From contig JAZNLO010000019.1 of NCBI GenBank assembly GCA_045579085.1, positions 17,259 through 81,258 on the forward strand: 64,000 nucleotides of DNA, in the 5' to 3' direction. This stretch comes from RGIG2206 sp045579085. Lineage in GTDB: Bacteria; Bacillota; Clostridia; Oscillospirales; Acutalibacteraceae. Made by a program: the position numbers and the translations under genes. This document shows, in pieces, positions 1 to 6,431 of this stretch; position 1 is the first letter of the stretch, and each line of letters begins with the position of its first letter. The notes under the pieces are model-generated. The model was not told where the DNA came from, searched no databases, and saw only the letters and a list, made by a program, of their open reading frames with translations.

Positions 1-1
1 G

Positions 2-352
2 CCAAAGACGGTTATCTTCGAGCGCAATACTGAGAGATTGGTTGAGAAGATTTGTGCCTGTGCAAAGGAATACGGCGCAAAGCTGATAGTTGTGGGCTAC
101 CCTAAGAATATGGATGGCACAGTAGGCGAGAGGGCAAAAACCTGCGCTGAGATTGCTGATATGATTGGTAAATTAAGCGGACTCGAAACAGTGCTCAGGG
201 ACGAGCGCTGCACTACTGTGTCGGCATACACCGCCTTGAATCAAAGCAATGTAAGAGGGAAAAAGCGCAAAGAGGTAGTTGACGCTGTTGCGGCGTGCGT
301 TATTTTGCAGGACTATCTCGATTGGCGAAAAAATGTTGCAGATATGCGTTAG
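2..352 (+). CDS. ruvX: RuvX/YqgF-family nuclease (5' end cut by window edge)
   Basis: This is the 3' part (116 codons) of a YqgF/RuvX-family RNase H-fold protein, the putative Holliday junction resolvase or 16S rRNA 5'-end maturation nuclease. The visible part carries the family motifs VVGYPKNMDG, DERCTT and a C-terminal VDAVAACVILQDYLD. Full-length members have about 140 residues, so roughly 25 N-terminal residues, including the first catalytic Asp of the DxG motif, lie outside the window. The reading frame is open from base 2, so the TTG at 38 is internal rather than a start. It is followed by a small unknown gene with its own likely promoter. Confidence 0.9.
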   Translation, partial: PKTVIFERNTERLVEKICACAKEYGAKLIVVGYPKNMDGTVGERAKTCAEIADMIGKLSGLETVLRDERCTTVSAYTALNQSNVRGKKRKEVVDAVAACVILQDYLDWRKNVADMR

Positions 353-354
353 GT

Positions 355-383
355 TTGACTTTGTAAGGCATATATGTTAAAAT
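355..383 (+). promoter_or_regulatory. Probable sigma-A promoter for the 416-706 gene
   Basis: TTGACT at 355-360 and TAAAAT at 378-383 are separated by exactly 17 bp, directly after the ruvX stop codon. Confidence 0.5.
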
Positions 384-415
384 AAATTGATATAAATAAT
401 ACGGGAGGTATTTTC

Positions 416-706
416 GTGGCTCAAGAAAAAGAATTCCTGACATATAAAGGCCGTCCGCTTGTTCGCAAGGGCAACGAGATTTATTACGGCGATATGTCTG
501 AAAAATATGTTATTATGCTTCAGATAATCACAACTAAAAAAGACGGTGACCTTGAGATTGCCGATAAGGTGCTTGTCCAGTTGTTAGACACTGATACCGA
601 GCTTCGTCCTCGTGAGCGCATTATTAAAAAGAGCGAAAAAACAGGCCTTTATAATGCGATGGATATCGGCAATATCTGGCTTGAGAGAGCACTTGCAAAG
701 AAATAA
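416..706 (+). CDS. Conserved-looking small protein of unknown function
   Basis: A 96-residue soluble, charged protein that I do not recognise. It starts at GTG 416, which has a good Shine-Dalgarno GGGAGGT at 403-409. It has no signal peptide, membrane segment or cysteine motif. In many Firmicutes the gene behind yqgF is yrzB (DUF1292), and this gene occupies that place and is of similar size. I cannot see convincing DUF1292 sequence features, so the function stays open. It precedes the FMN riboswitch by about 20 bp, so read-through into the riboswitch is possible. Confidence 0.75.
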   Translation: MAQEKEFLTYKGRPLVRKGNEIYYGDMSEKYVIMLQIITTKKDGDLEIADKVLVQLLDTDTELRPRERIIKKSEKTGLYNAMDIGNIWLERALAKK

Positions 707-727
707 AAACAAATTAATAATTTTAGC

Positions 728-832
728 TGTCTTCAGGGCGAGGTGCAATTCCTCACCGGTGGTATAGTCCACGAGCCGCAAGGCTGAGCAGGTTAGATTC
801 CTGCACCGACGGTATAGTCCGGATGAAAGAAG
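728..832 (+). promoter_or_regulatory. FMN riboswitch (RFN element)
   Basis: The region shows the conserved RFN blocks in order: a GAGGTGCAATTCCTCACCGG helix, GGTATAGTCCACGAGC, a second GCAGG..CCTGCACCGACGG helix, and the terminal GGTATAGTCCGGATG followed by AAGAAGA. It is followed by an intrinsic terminator at 856-888 and then ribU. This is the arrangement of an FMN-repressed, transcription-terminating switch. Confidence 0.95.
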
Positions 833-855
833 ATGCGCAAATCTTTTGCGTGCCT

Positions 856-888
856 GCGCCTTGCATTCTGCAAGGCGCTTTTTGTTTT
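856..888 (+). terminator. Riboswitch-controlled terminator before ribU
   Basis: Perfect 9-bp stem GCGCCTTGC (856-864) / GCAAGGCGC (870-878) with a 5-nt loop and a T-rich tail (879-888), between the FMN aptamer and ribU. Confidence 0.9.
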
Positions 889-910
889 GACAGCAGAAGG
901 GGAGTTTTTT

Positions 911-1501
911 ATGAAAACATTTAAAGTACGCAATATGGTAGTAACAGCGGTAATGTCAGCCGTTGCGGCAATACTGATGTTTTTGGAGTTCAGTGTGCCG
1001 ATTATGCCGTCATTTATCAAGTTTGACCTTTCGGAGCTGCCTGCACTTATAGTTTCATTTGCGATAGGCCCATTTTGGGGAGGGGCAGTGTGCCTGATAA
1101 AAAACCTGATTAAGTTTGCGCTTGGCAGTTATACTGCGGGAATAGGCGAGCTTAGCAATTTCCTTTTAGGAGTATTTTTCGTTGTGCCTGCGGGTTGGAT
1201 ATATAAGAAGCACCGCTCACGTAAGGGTGCGCTTGTTGGTAGCCTTGTGGGAGCGGCGATAATGGCTGTAGTTAGCCTGCCGATTAACTATTACATTACA
1301 TATCCAGTTTATACCGCTATGATGCCTGTGAGCGAAATTATTGCTGCATATCAGGCAATATTTGGCGGAGTTGACGGATTGTTTGAGTGCCTGTTGGTGT
1401 TCAATATGCCGTTTAACTTCCTAAAAGGCGTGATAAATGCCGTTATAACGTTTATAGTGTATAAGAAGCTGTCGCCGATTTTGAAAGGCAAAAAGCTCTG
1501 A
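911..1501 (+). CDS. ribU: Riboflavin ECF transporter substrate-binding subunit
   Basis: A 196-residue integral membrane protein of the RibU family, the S component that binds riboflavin for an energy-coupling-factor transporter. The N-terminal block with FLEFSVPIMPSFIKFDLSEL and the following LPAL are typical of RibU. About five to six hydrophobic segments span the protein. The start is ATG 911 with Shine-Dalgarno GGGGAG at about 899. The frame is open further upstream, but that part lies in the riboswitch expression platform. The EcfA/EcfA'/EcfT module is not in the window, so this is presumably a group II S component that shares a module encoded elsewhere. Expression should fall when FMN is abundant. 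Confidence 0.92.
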   Translation: MKTFKVRNMVVTAVMSAVAAILMFLEFSVPIMPSFIKFDLSELPALIVSFAIGPFWGGAVCLIKNLIKFALGSYTAGIGELSNFLLGVFFVVPAGWIYKKHRSRKGALVGSLVGAAIMAVVSLPINYYITYPVYTAMMPVSEIIAAYQAIFGGVDGLFECLLVFNMPFNFLKGVINAVITFIVYKKLSPILKGKKL

Positions 1502-1508
1502 TTTGCTA

Positions 1509-1537
1509 TTGACAAAGCTCGGAGGTCTTGCTATAAT
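1509..1537 (+). promoter_or_regulatory. Consensus sigma-A promoter for metK
   Basis: TTGACA (1509-1514), a 17-bp spacer and TATAAT (1532-1537) form a perfect consensus just upstream of the SAM-I riboswitch. Confidence 0.85.
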
Positions 1538-1557
1538 AACAGACGCAATCAAATAAT

Positions 1558-1656
1558 GCTTATCAAGAGCGGCTGAGGGACAGGCCCTGTGAAGCCCGAC
1601 AACCTGCGCAAAAGCGTAAGGTGCCAAATCCTGCGGTTTAGAACCGAAAGATGAGA
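1558..1656 (+). promoter_or_regulatory. SAM-I riboswitch (S-box)
   Basis: The aptamer has the S-box signature: CTTATCAAGAG, GGCTGAGGGA, GCCCTGTGAAGCCC, GGCAACC-like ACAACCTGCG, AAGGTGCCAAATCC and a closing AAAGATGAG that pairs with the 5' P1 strand. A terminator follows at 1663-1700 and then metK, so SAM should repress its own synthetase by transcription termination. Confidence 0.95.
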
Positions 1657-1662
1657 CCTTTT

Positions 1663-1700
1663 AAAAGCCTGCATCTTTTGGTGCGGGCTTTTGGTGATTT
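1663..1700 (+). terminator. SAM riboswitch terminator
   Basis: Stem AAAAGCCTGCA (1663-1673) / TGCGGGCTTTT (1682-1692) with one G-U pair, followed by a T-rich stretch, between the aptamer and metK. Confidence 0.85.
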
Positions 1701-1731
1701 TATAGGAGAAAACATATCGGAGGAATAGAAA

Positions 1732-2910
1732 ATGAGAAGACTGTTTACATCAGAATCGGTAACAGAGGGGCATCCCGACAAGGTCTGCGACCAGATATCA
1801 GACGCTGTGCTCGATTCAATATTAGCTAATGACCCAACTGCCAGAGTAGCGTGCGAAACTTTTTGCACCACAGGAATGGTAACGGTAATGGGCGAGATAA
1901 CCACAAGCTGCTATGTTGACATTCCTGCAATCGCAAGACAGGTTATCAATGAAATCGGCTATGACAGCGCAAGTCAGGGCTTTGACGGAAACACCTGCGC
2001 GGTTATGACCGCTATAGACGAGCAGTCGCCTGATATTGCGATGGGCGTAGACAACTCTTTAGAGCTCAAGGACGGACAGGCTGAGAGTCAGCTTCAAAAC
2101 GGAGCGGGCGACCAGGGAATGATGTTCGGCTATGCCTGCAATGAAACTGCAGAGCTTATGCCGTTGCCGATATCTCTCGCACATTCGCTTGCAAGACGTC
2201 TTGCACAGGTGCGTAAGGACGGAACGCTTGACTATTTGCGTCCCGACGGTAAAACACAGGTAACTGTTGAGTACGAGGACGATAAGCCTGTCAGGGTTGA
2301 CACTATTGTTGTTTCAACACAGCATCAGCCTGAGGTAGAGCTTGAAACCATACGCAAGGACATAATCGAGTTCGTGATTAAGCCTGTTGTGCCGAGCGAG
2401 CTTATGGATGAGGAAACAGTTATATATGTTAATCCCACAGGCAGATTCGTTGTTGGCGGACCTCAGGGAGATACAGGTCTCACAGGCAGAAAGATAATAG
2501 TTGATACATACGGCGGATATGCACGTCACGGCGGCGGCGCATTTTCCGGTAAGGACCCCACAAAAGTTGACCGCTCTGCAGCGTATGCAGCCAGATATGT
2601 GGCAAAGAACATTGTAGCCGCAGGTCTTGCAGAACGTTGCGAGGTGCAGATTGCTTACGCAATAGGCGTAGCAACTCCTGTTTCTGTAATGGTGGATACG
2701 TTTGGTACAGGAAAGTATGACGATGAGGCTATCGCAAACGCCGTTAACGAGGTGTTTGATTTGCGCCCGTCAGCAATAATTGATAACTTTAAGCTCCGTC
2801 GTCCGATATACAGACAGCTTGCAGCATACGGCCATATCGGCAGAACTGATATTGAAACAGCTTGGGAGGCAACCGATAAGGTTGATGCGTTGATTAATAA
2901 ACTTAAATAA
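1732..2910 (+). CDS. metK: S-adenosylmethionine synthetase
   Basis: A 392-residue cytosolic enzyme that makes S-adenosylmethionine from ATP and methionine, full length for the family. Key motifs are GHPDK at residues 13-17, GAGDQG at 124-129 (methionine/ATP loop) and GGGAFSGKD at 267-275 (P-loop-like phosphate site). The start ATG 1732 follows Shine-Dalgarno GGAGGAAT at about 1719. The gene stands alone behind a consensus promoter and a SAM-I riboswitch, so it is under feedback control by its product. A new promoter begins right after its stop codon. Confidence 0.98.
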   Translation: MRRLFTSESVTEGHPDKVCDQISDAVLDSILANDPTARVACETFCTTGMVTVMGEITTSCYVDIPAIARQVINEIGYDSASQGFDGNTCAVMTAIDEQSPDIAMGVDNSLELKDGQAESQLQNGAGDQGMMFGYACNETAELMPLPISLAHSLARRLAQVRKDGTLDYLRPDGKTQVTVEYEDDKPVRVDTIVVSTQHQPEVELETIRKDIIEFVIKPVVPSELMDEETVIYVNPTGRFVVGGPQGDTGLTGRKIIVDTYGGYARHGGGAFSGKDPTKVDRSAAYAARYVAKNIVAAGLAERCEVQIAYAIGVATPVSVMVDTFGTGKYDDEAIANAVNEVFDLRPSAIIDNFKLRRPIYRQLAAYGHIGRTDIETAWEATDKVDALINKLK

Positions 2911-2939
2911 TTGACAAATAATAAACCAAATGCTATTAT
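2911..2939 (+). promoter_or_regulatory. Sigma-A promoter for the 2966-3238 gene
   Basis: TTGACA at 2911-2916, which begins at the base after the metK stop codon, a 17-bp spacer and TATTAT at 2934-2939. Confidence 0.75.
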
Positions 2940-2965
2940 TACTTCAGTGAAACGGAGGTGATAAT

Positions 2966-3238
2966 ATGAATTTTGGCGAAATGGAAATGCACAATCTGGA
3001 TGTTAAAGAATTCATACAAGCACTGGACCATTGTAAAGGAGATGTTTTCCTCGAAACGTCAGAGGGAGACGTTCTGAATTTGAAATCGAAGCTGTGTCAG
3101 ATAGCCGGTTTGGCGAATATTTTAAGCGGTGCGGTTATCACAAAGGCAACGATAAGGTGCTCAAATCCGGACGATGAAAGCTTGCTTTTCAGATATAATC
3201 TTTACAGAGAGCTTCCCGGAAACAATACAGAAAAATAA
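2966..3238 (+). CDS. Small conserved protein of unknown function
   Basis: A 90-residue soluble protein. I recall similar short proteins in related Clostridia but cannot give a function. It starts at ATG 2966 behind a strong Shine-Dalgarno GGAGGTG at 2954-2960. Visible features are a central LNLKSKLCQIAGL segment and a C-terminal region with NPDDESLLFRYNLY. There is no signal peptide or transmembrane helix. It has its own promoter and terminator, so it is a monocistronic gene. Confidence 0.8.
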   Translation: MNFGEMEMHNLDVKEFIQALDHCKGDVFLETSEGDVLNLKSKLCQIAGLANILSGAVITKATIRCSNPDDESLLFRYNLYRELPGNNTEK

Positions 3239-3240
3239 AA

Positions 3241-3278
3241 AACAAGCCGAGTGATTGAATGTCAACACTCGGCTTGTT
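3241..3278 (+). terminator. Intrinsic terminator
   Basis: Perfect 13-bp stem AACAAGCCGAGTG (3241-3253) / CACTCGGCTTGTT (3266-3278), located right after the stop codon of the 2966 gene. Confidence 0.85.
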
Positions 3279-3325
3279 AATTTGTGTGAGGATATAGGAA
3301 AGAACATAGGAGCGCAAAAATATTT

Positions 3326-3607
3326 TAATGAATGATTAATATTGAATAATGAAAAATGAATAATACAAAATCAAAAATTTGTATAAATTCAGGGCTTTCG
3401 CAGCAATAAACAGTGCAAATTCCCTTAATTATTGCGACTTTATAATTTAACGATATAAAATATGGGCTTAATTAAGTTTAAAGTTAGTTATACATAAGAC
3501 TCTTTGGTCAGTTCTTAAAATTATTAATTATTCATCAGCGAAGCGACTTCATCATTCATTATTCATTACGGAAATCCGTTCAATCTTAATGAATAATGAA
3601 TGATGAA
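3326..3607. repeat. A/T-rich dispersed repeat array with inverted repeats
   Basis: This 280-bp stretch holds no gene. It is built from variants of a TGAATAATGAA-type unit. A 27-base block at 3343-3369 recurs exactly at 3604-3630. Within the array, 3548-3568 and 3587-3607 form a perfect 21-bp inverted repeat around an 18-base loop that contains CGGAAATCCG. A small GAAGCGACTTC hairpin lies next to it. This looks like a small non-coding mobile or REP-type element. Confidence 0.7.
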
Positions 3608-3669
3608 TAATGAAAAATGAATAATACAAACGAAAATCCGCCCACTATCGTGAACGGATTTTCGTTTGG
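3587..3669. repeat. 83-bp repeat, copy A, abutting tRNA-Leu(TAG)
   Basis: This block aligns without gaps to 12094-12176 at roughly 90% identity by eye. Both copies end exactly with the TGG that encodes the CCA 3' end of a minus-strand tRNA. The inner half forms the tRNA terminator hairpin and the outer half is the A/T-rich TGAATAATGAA sequence. Confidence 0.8.
3627..3668 (-). terminator. Terminator of tRNA-Leu(TAG), part of repeat copy A
   Basis: Perfect 14-bp stem CAAACGAAAATCCG (3627-3640) / CGGATTTTCGTTTG (3655-3668), directly at the 3' end of the minus-strand tRNA. Confidence 0.75.
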
Positions 3670-3750
3670 TGCGGGTGACAGGAATCGAACCTGCACATCG
3701 GAGATACTAGATCCTAAGTCTAGCGCGTCTGCCAGTTCCGCCACACCCGC
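3667..3750 (-). tRNA. tRNA-Leu (anticodon TAG)
   Basis: An 84-nt minus-strand tRNA with GCGGGTG acceptor stem, anticodon stem-loop CTAGA-CTTAGGA-TCTAG (anticodon TAG), a class II variable region, T-arm with GGTTCGATTCC, and an encoded CCA end (TGG at 3667-3669). Confidence 0.95.
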
Positions 3751-3757
3751 GTACAAG

Positions 3758-3786
3758 AAAAGCCGTCAACCTATGTGACGGCTTTT
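3758..3786 (-). terminator. Terminator between the two tRNA-Leu genes
   Basis: 11-bp stem AAAAGCCGTCA (3758-3768) / TGACGGCTTTT (3776-3786), immediately downstream of tRNA-Leu(GAG) on the minus strand. Confidence 0.7.
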
Positions 3787-3870
3787 GGTGCGAGCAGTGG
3801 GACTTGAACCCACACGTCGGTAAACACACGCCCCTCAAACGTGCCTGTCTGCCTATTCCAGCATGCTCGC
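3786..3870 (-). tRNA. tRNA-Leu (anticodon GAG)
   Basis: An 85-nt minus-strand tRNA with GCGAGCA acceptor stem, anticodon loop TTGAGGG (GAG), long variable arm, T-arm GGTTCAAGTCC and an encoded CCA (TGG at 3786-3788). Confidence 0.95.
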
Positions 3871-3895
3871 ATTTCTGCTTTTCAACGCAAGCATT

Positions 3896-3924
3896 ATTAT
3901 AGCAAATCACTTGGCCTGTGTCAA
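3896..3924 (-). promoter_or_regulatory. Consensus promoter for the tRNA-Leu pair
   Basis: On the minus strand, TTGACA (3924-3919), a 17-bp spacer and TATAAT (3901-3896) lie about 25 bp before tRNA-Leu(GAG). Confidence 0.85.
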
Positions 3925-3990
3925 GCATATTTTTTGCTTTTTTGCAAAACTTTTCATTGCTTAAAATTTAGCCATTTTATTTAATCGCTC

Positions 3991-4019
3991 TTGACTACTT
4001 TATTAAAAGTTGATATAAT
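3991..4019 (+). promoter_or_regulatory. Promoter for tRNA-Thr
   Basis: TTGACT (3991-3996), 17-bp spacer, TATAAT (4014-4019), 18 bp before the tRNA 5' end. Confidence 0.85.
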
Positions 4020-4037
4020 CACTTTGTTGTATAATTT

Positions 4038-4113
4038 GCTGGTATGGCTCAGTTGGTAGAGCAGCGCATTCGTAATGCGCAGGCCGTCGGTTCGAGTCCG
4101 ACTACCAGCTCCA
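4038..4113 (+). tRNA. tRNA-Thr (anticodon CGT)
   Basis: A 76-nt tRNA: acceptor GCTGGTA / TACCAGC, D-arm GGCTCAGTTGGTAGAGC, anticodon stem-loop GCGCA-TTCGTAA-TGCGC (CGT, reads ACG), T-arm GGTTCGAGTCC and an encoded CCA. Confidence 0.97.
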
Positions 4114-4145
4114 AAAATCCCGAATGCGAAAGCGTTCGGGATTTT
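4114..4145 (+). terminator. Terminator of tRNA-Thr
   Basis: 14-bp stem AAAATCCCGAATGC (4114-4127) / GCGTTCGGGATTTT (4132-4145) with a GAAA tetraloop and one wobble pair. Confidence 0.9.
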
Positions 4146-4154
4146 ACTTCTCAT

Positions 4155-4195
4155 AAAAAACCAGTTCATCTGTCAAACGACAGATGAACTGGTTT
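4155..4195 (-). terminator. Terminator of the NhaC-family gene
   Basis: Perfect 17-bp stem (4158-4174 / 4179-4195), followed on the minus strand by a T-run (complement of 4155-4160). Confidence 0.85.
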
Positions 4196-4214
4196 AATTT
4201 TTCTATTTAACAGC

Positions 4215-6023
4215 TTACGCGGCTTTTTTGTTGCTTAGCTTACAAAGCACAATAACGGTTGCAATCATAAGAACGATGCCTATCGGTAAAACGATGAGCC
4301 AGTTTCTTACAAAGCCTGCGAGAATATACATCGCAAATGAAACCGCAGCAACTGTAATCGCATAGGGCAACTGAGTCGAAACGTGGTTAATGTGATTGCA
4401 CTGTGCACCGGCAGACGCCATAATGGTTGTGTCGGAGATAGGTGAGCAGTGGTCGCCGCAAACTGCGCCAGCCATGCAAGCGGAGATAGAGATAATCGTA
4501 ATTTCGCCGCTTGTGCCGCTGAACACGCTCAGAACTATCGGAATGAGAATGCCGAATGTGCCCCAAGAAGTGCCTGTGGCAAATGACAAGCCAACAGCGA
4601 TAAGGAATATGATAGCGGGCAAGAATGACTGCAGCGAGCCTGCTGAGCTTTCAACTAATTGCGAGATGAAAATCTTAGCTCCGAGACTGTCGGTCATGCA
4701 CTTGAGTGTCCATGCGCAGATGAGAATCATAATAGCGGGCACCATAGCCTTAAATCCTTCGGGGATAGACTCGATGCAATCTTTGAATGACAGCACTCGT
4801 CTGCACAGGAAGAAAATAACTGTAAATATAACAGCGATAAATGAGCCGTAGAGCAAGCCGATAGAAGCATCTGAGTTAGAGAACGATGTAATAAAGTTCT
4901 TGTATCCGTCAGAATCAGGTGAGAAGAAGCCACCCGAGTAAATCATACCAACAACGCAAGAGATGATGAGGAAAATAACGGGAACAATGAGGTCACAAAC
5001 ACGGCCTCTTTCGTTTTCTTTCATATTTTCAACAGCTTCAGTGAATTCGCCAGAGAAAATATCGCCGTTTTTAGCGTTTTCCTCGTGCTTTTTCATCAAG
5101 CCGTAGTCAGCATTGGTTACAGCAAGAACTATCATCATAACGATTGTAAGAAGCGCGTAGAAGTTATAGGGGATTGCGCTTATGAACAGCGAAATTCCGC
5201 TTTCCGCACCAGCACCCTGAGCGAAGCCTGCAACAGCGGCTGCCCAAGAAGAAATCGGAGCAATGATGCAAATAGGAGCAGCAGTAGCATCAATGAGATA
5301 GGATAGTTTTGCACGCGAAATATTGTGTTTATCGGTAATCGGGCGCATAACCGAGCCAACAGTCAGGCAGTTGAAGTAGTCATCAATGAAGATGAGCACG
5401 CCAAGAGCGATTGTAGCAAGCTGAGCGCCTGTTCTGGACTTAATATGCTTGCTTGCCCAACGACCGAAAGCGGCGGAACCGCCCGCCTTGTTCATCATAG
5501 AAACAAGCGCACCGAGCATAACAAGGAACACTAAGATACCAACGTTATAAGAGTCCGCAATGCTGCCTACGAAGCCGTCACTGAAGACGTGCACAACAGT
5601 GCCCTCGAAATCGAAGTTTGAGTAAATTAAGCCGCCCACAAGAATACCTACAAACAACGAGGAATATACCTCTTTCGTGATTAGCGCAAGCACGATAGCC
5701 ACAATAGGCGGAACGAGCGCCCAAACGGTAGCGTATGCGCCGATTGACTCACGTACCTTGTCGATAGCGGTACCGATGTGTTCGTCGAAGTCTGCGTCAG
5801 CATTAAGGTTGTCCGCATAGCTGTCAACGTAGGACTGTGCGGACTCGCCGTCGCTCAAATCATATTCAACGGCTTCTCCATCAACCTTAACGGAGAATGC
5901 AGAGCTGTTGTCAGCGGTGTTGTCAGCAGTTGCACCCAGACTGAAGAATGTCCAGCAAAAGACGAAAACAGCGCAAATGACAGAAACCGCAAACAGTCTT
6001 TTAAATCTTTGACTAATTTTCAT
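4215..6023 (-). CDS. NhaC-family antiporter, probable lysine transporter
   Basis: A 602-residue polytopic membrane protein of the NhaC Na+/H+ antiporter superfamily with about eleven hydrophobic segments. Conserved-looking patches are FIDDYFNCLTVGSVMRPI and the C-terminal GDHCSPISDTTIMASAGA. The start ATG 6023 follows a minus-strand GGAGGA at 6035-6030. Residues 8-32 form a hydrophobic signal-like helix, followed by about 65 polar, acidic residues before the transport domain, which is unusual for NhaC. A lysine riboswitch lies directly upstream. NhaC-type proteins under lysine-riboswitch control were earlier proposed to be lysine transporters (LysW), so lysine is the most likely substrate. 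That assignment is inferred from regulation, not from the protein sequence alone. Confidence 0.85.
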   Translation of the reverse strand: MKISQRFKRLFAVSVICAVFVFCWTFFSLGATADNTADNSSAFSVKVDGEAVEYDLSDGESAQSYVDSYADNLNADADFDEHIGTAIDKVRESIGAYATVWALVPPIVAIVLALITKEVYSSLFVGILVGGLIYSNFDFEGTVVHVFSDGFVGSIADSYNVGILVFLVMLGALVSMMNKAGGSAAFGRWASKHIKSRTGAQLATIALGVLIFIDDYFNCLTVGSVMRPITDKHNISRAKLSYLIDATAAPICIIAPISSWAAAVAGFAQGAGAESGISLFISAIPYNFYALLTIVMMIVLAVTNADYGLMKKHEENAKNGDIFSGEFTEAVENMKENERGRVCDLIVPVIFLIISCVVGMIYSGGFFSPDSDGYKNFITSFSNSDASIGLLYGSFIAVIFTVIFFLCRRVLSFKDCIESIPEGFKAMVPAIMILICAWTLKCMTDSLGAKIFISQLVESSAGSLQSFLPAIIFLIAVGLSFATGTSWGTFGILIPIVLSVFSGTSGEITIISISACMAGAVCGDHCSPISDTTIMASAGAQCNHINHVSTQLPYAITVAAVSFAMYILAGFVRNWLIVLPIGIVLMIATVIVLCKLSNKKAA

Positions 6024-6052
6024 TTTGTTTCCTCCTAACACAATTTATAAAT

Positions 6053-6088
6053 AAAAGAGGCCGTCTGCAACGTGCAAAACGACCTTTT
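6053..6088 (-). terminator. Lysine riboswitch terminator
   Basis: On the minus strand AGGTCGT pairs with ACGGCCT (plus-strand bases 6057-6085), followed by TTTTATTTAT. It lies between the aptamer and the start codon. Confidence 0.75.
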
Positions 6089-6129
6089 AAAATCATATGT
6101 CCGCCAAAACGGAGTATATAAATAATAAT

Positions 6130-6290
6130 CGGTAGCGCTCCACAGTAACAGTGACAGTCCAGGACATATTATATCAGGGACCAACCTCGCCTTAGTCGGC
6201 ATACAAGACGAGATTTCGGCGAAAAGCCCTTTTACCGGAGCCACTGCCGAGCATTAATCCGGTTACTGATGATTTTCGCACCTCTACATT
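6130..6290 (-). promoter_or_regulatory. Lysine riboswitch (L-box)
   Basis: Read on the minus strand, the blocks appear in the L-box order: TAGAGGTGCGAAAATCATCAG, an AGTAACCGG..CCGGTAAA stem, AAGGGCTTTTCGCCGAAAT, GGTTGGTCCCTG, CTGGACTGTCAC and the closing TGTGGAGCGCTACC (plus-strand GGTAGCGCTCCACA at 6131). A consensus promoter precedes it and a terminator follows it. Confidence 0.92.
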
Positions 6291-6300
6291 TATTGACCTA

Positions 6301-6329
6301 ATTATATCTTAAATACTGCTTAGTGTCAA
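6301..6329 (-). promoter_or_regulatory. Consensus promoter for the lysine-riboswitch transcript
   Basis: Minus-strand TTGACA (6329-6324), 17-bp spacer, TATAAT (6306-6301): a perfect consensus just upstream of the aptamer. Confidence 0.85.
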
Positions 6330-6431
6330 CATAATTCGACTTATCTTATCCACGTCAAATTGCCGAATAATAAAAATAAAACATAGTAATAAAGCCGAAA
6401 GATAAAAATATACATATAAGTGGTGATGCGA

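Noticed and set aside
833..910. Longer N-terminal extension of ribU
   Set aside because: The extension lies in the riboswitch aptamer end and terminator, and ATG 911 has a proper Shine-Dalgarno and gives the normal RibU N-terminus.
3326..3670. CRISPR array
   Set aside because: The repeated A/T blocks are not regularly spaced, have no constant repeat plus unique spacers, and no cas gene is near.
4396..4851. A 151-codon open frame on the plus strand
   Set aside because: It is antisense within the NhaC-family gene, has no ribosome binding site, and its translation has no membrane or motif pattern of a real protein.
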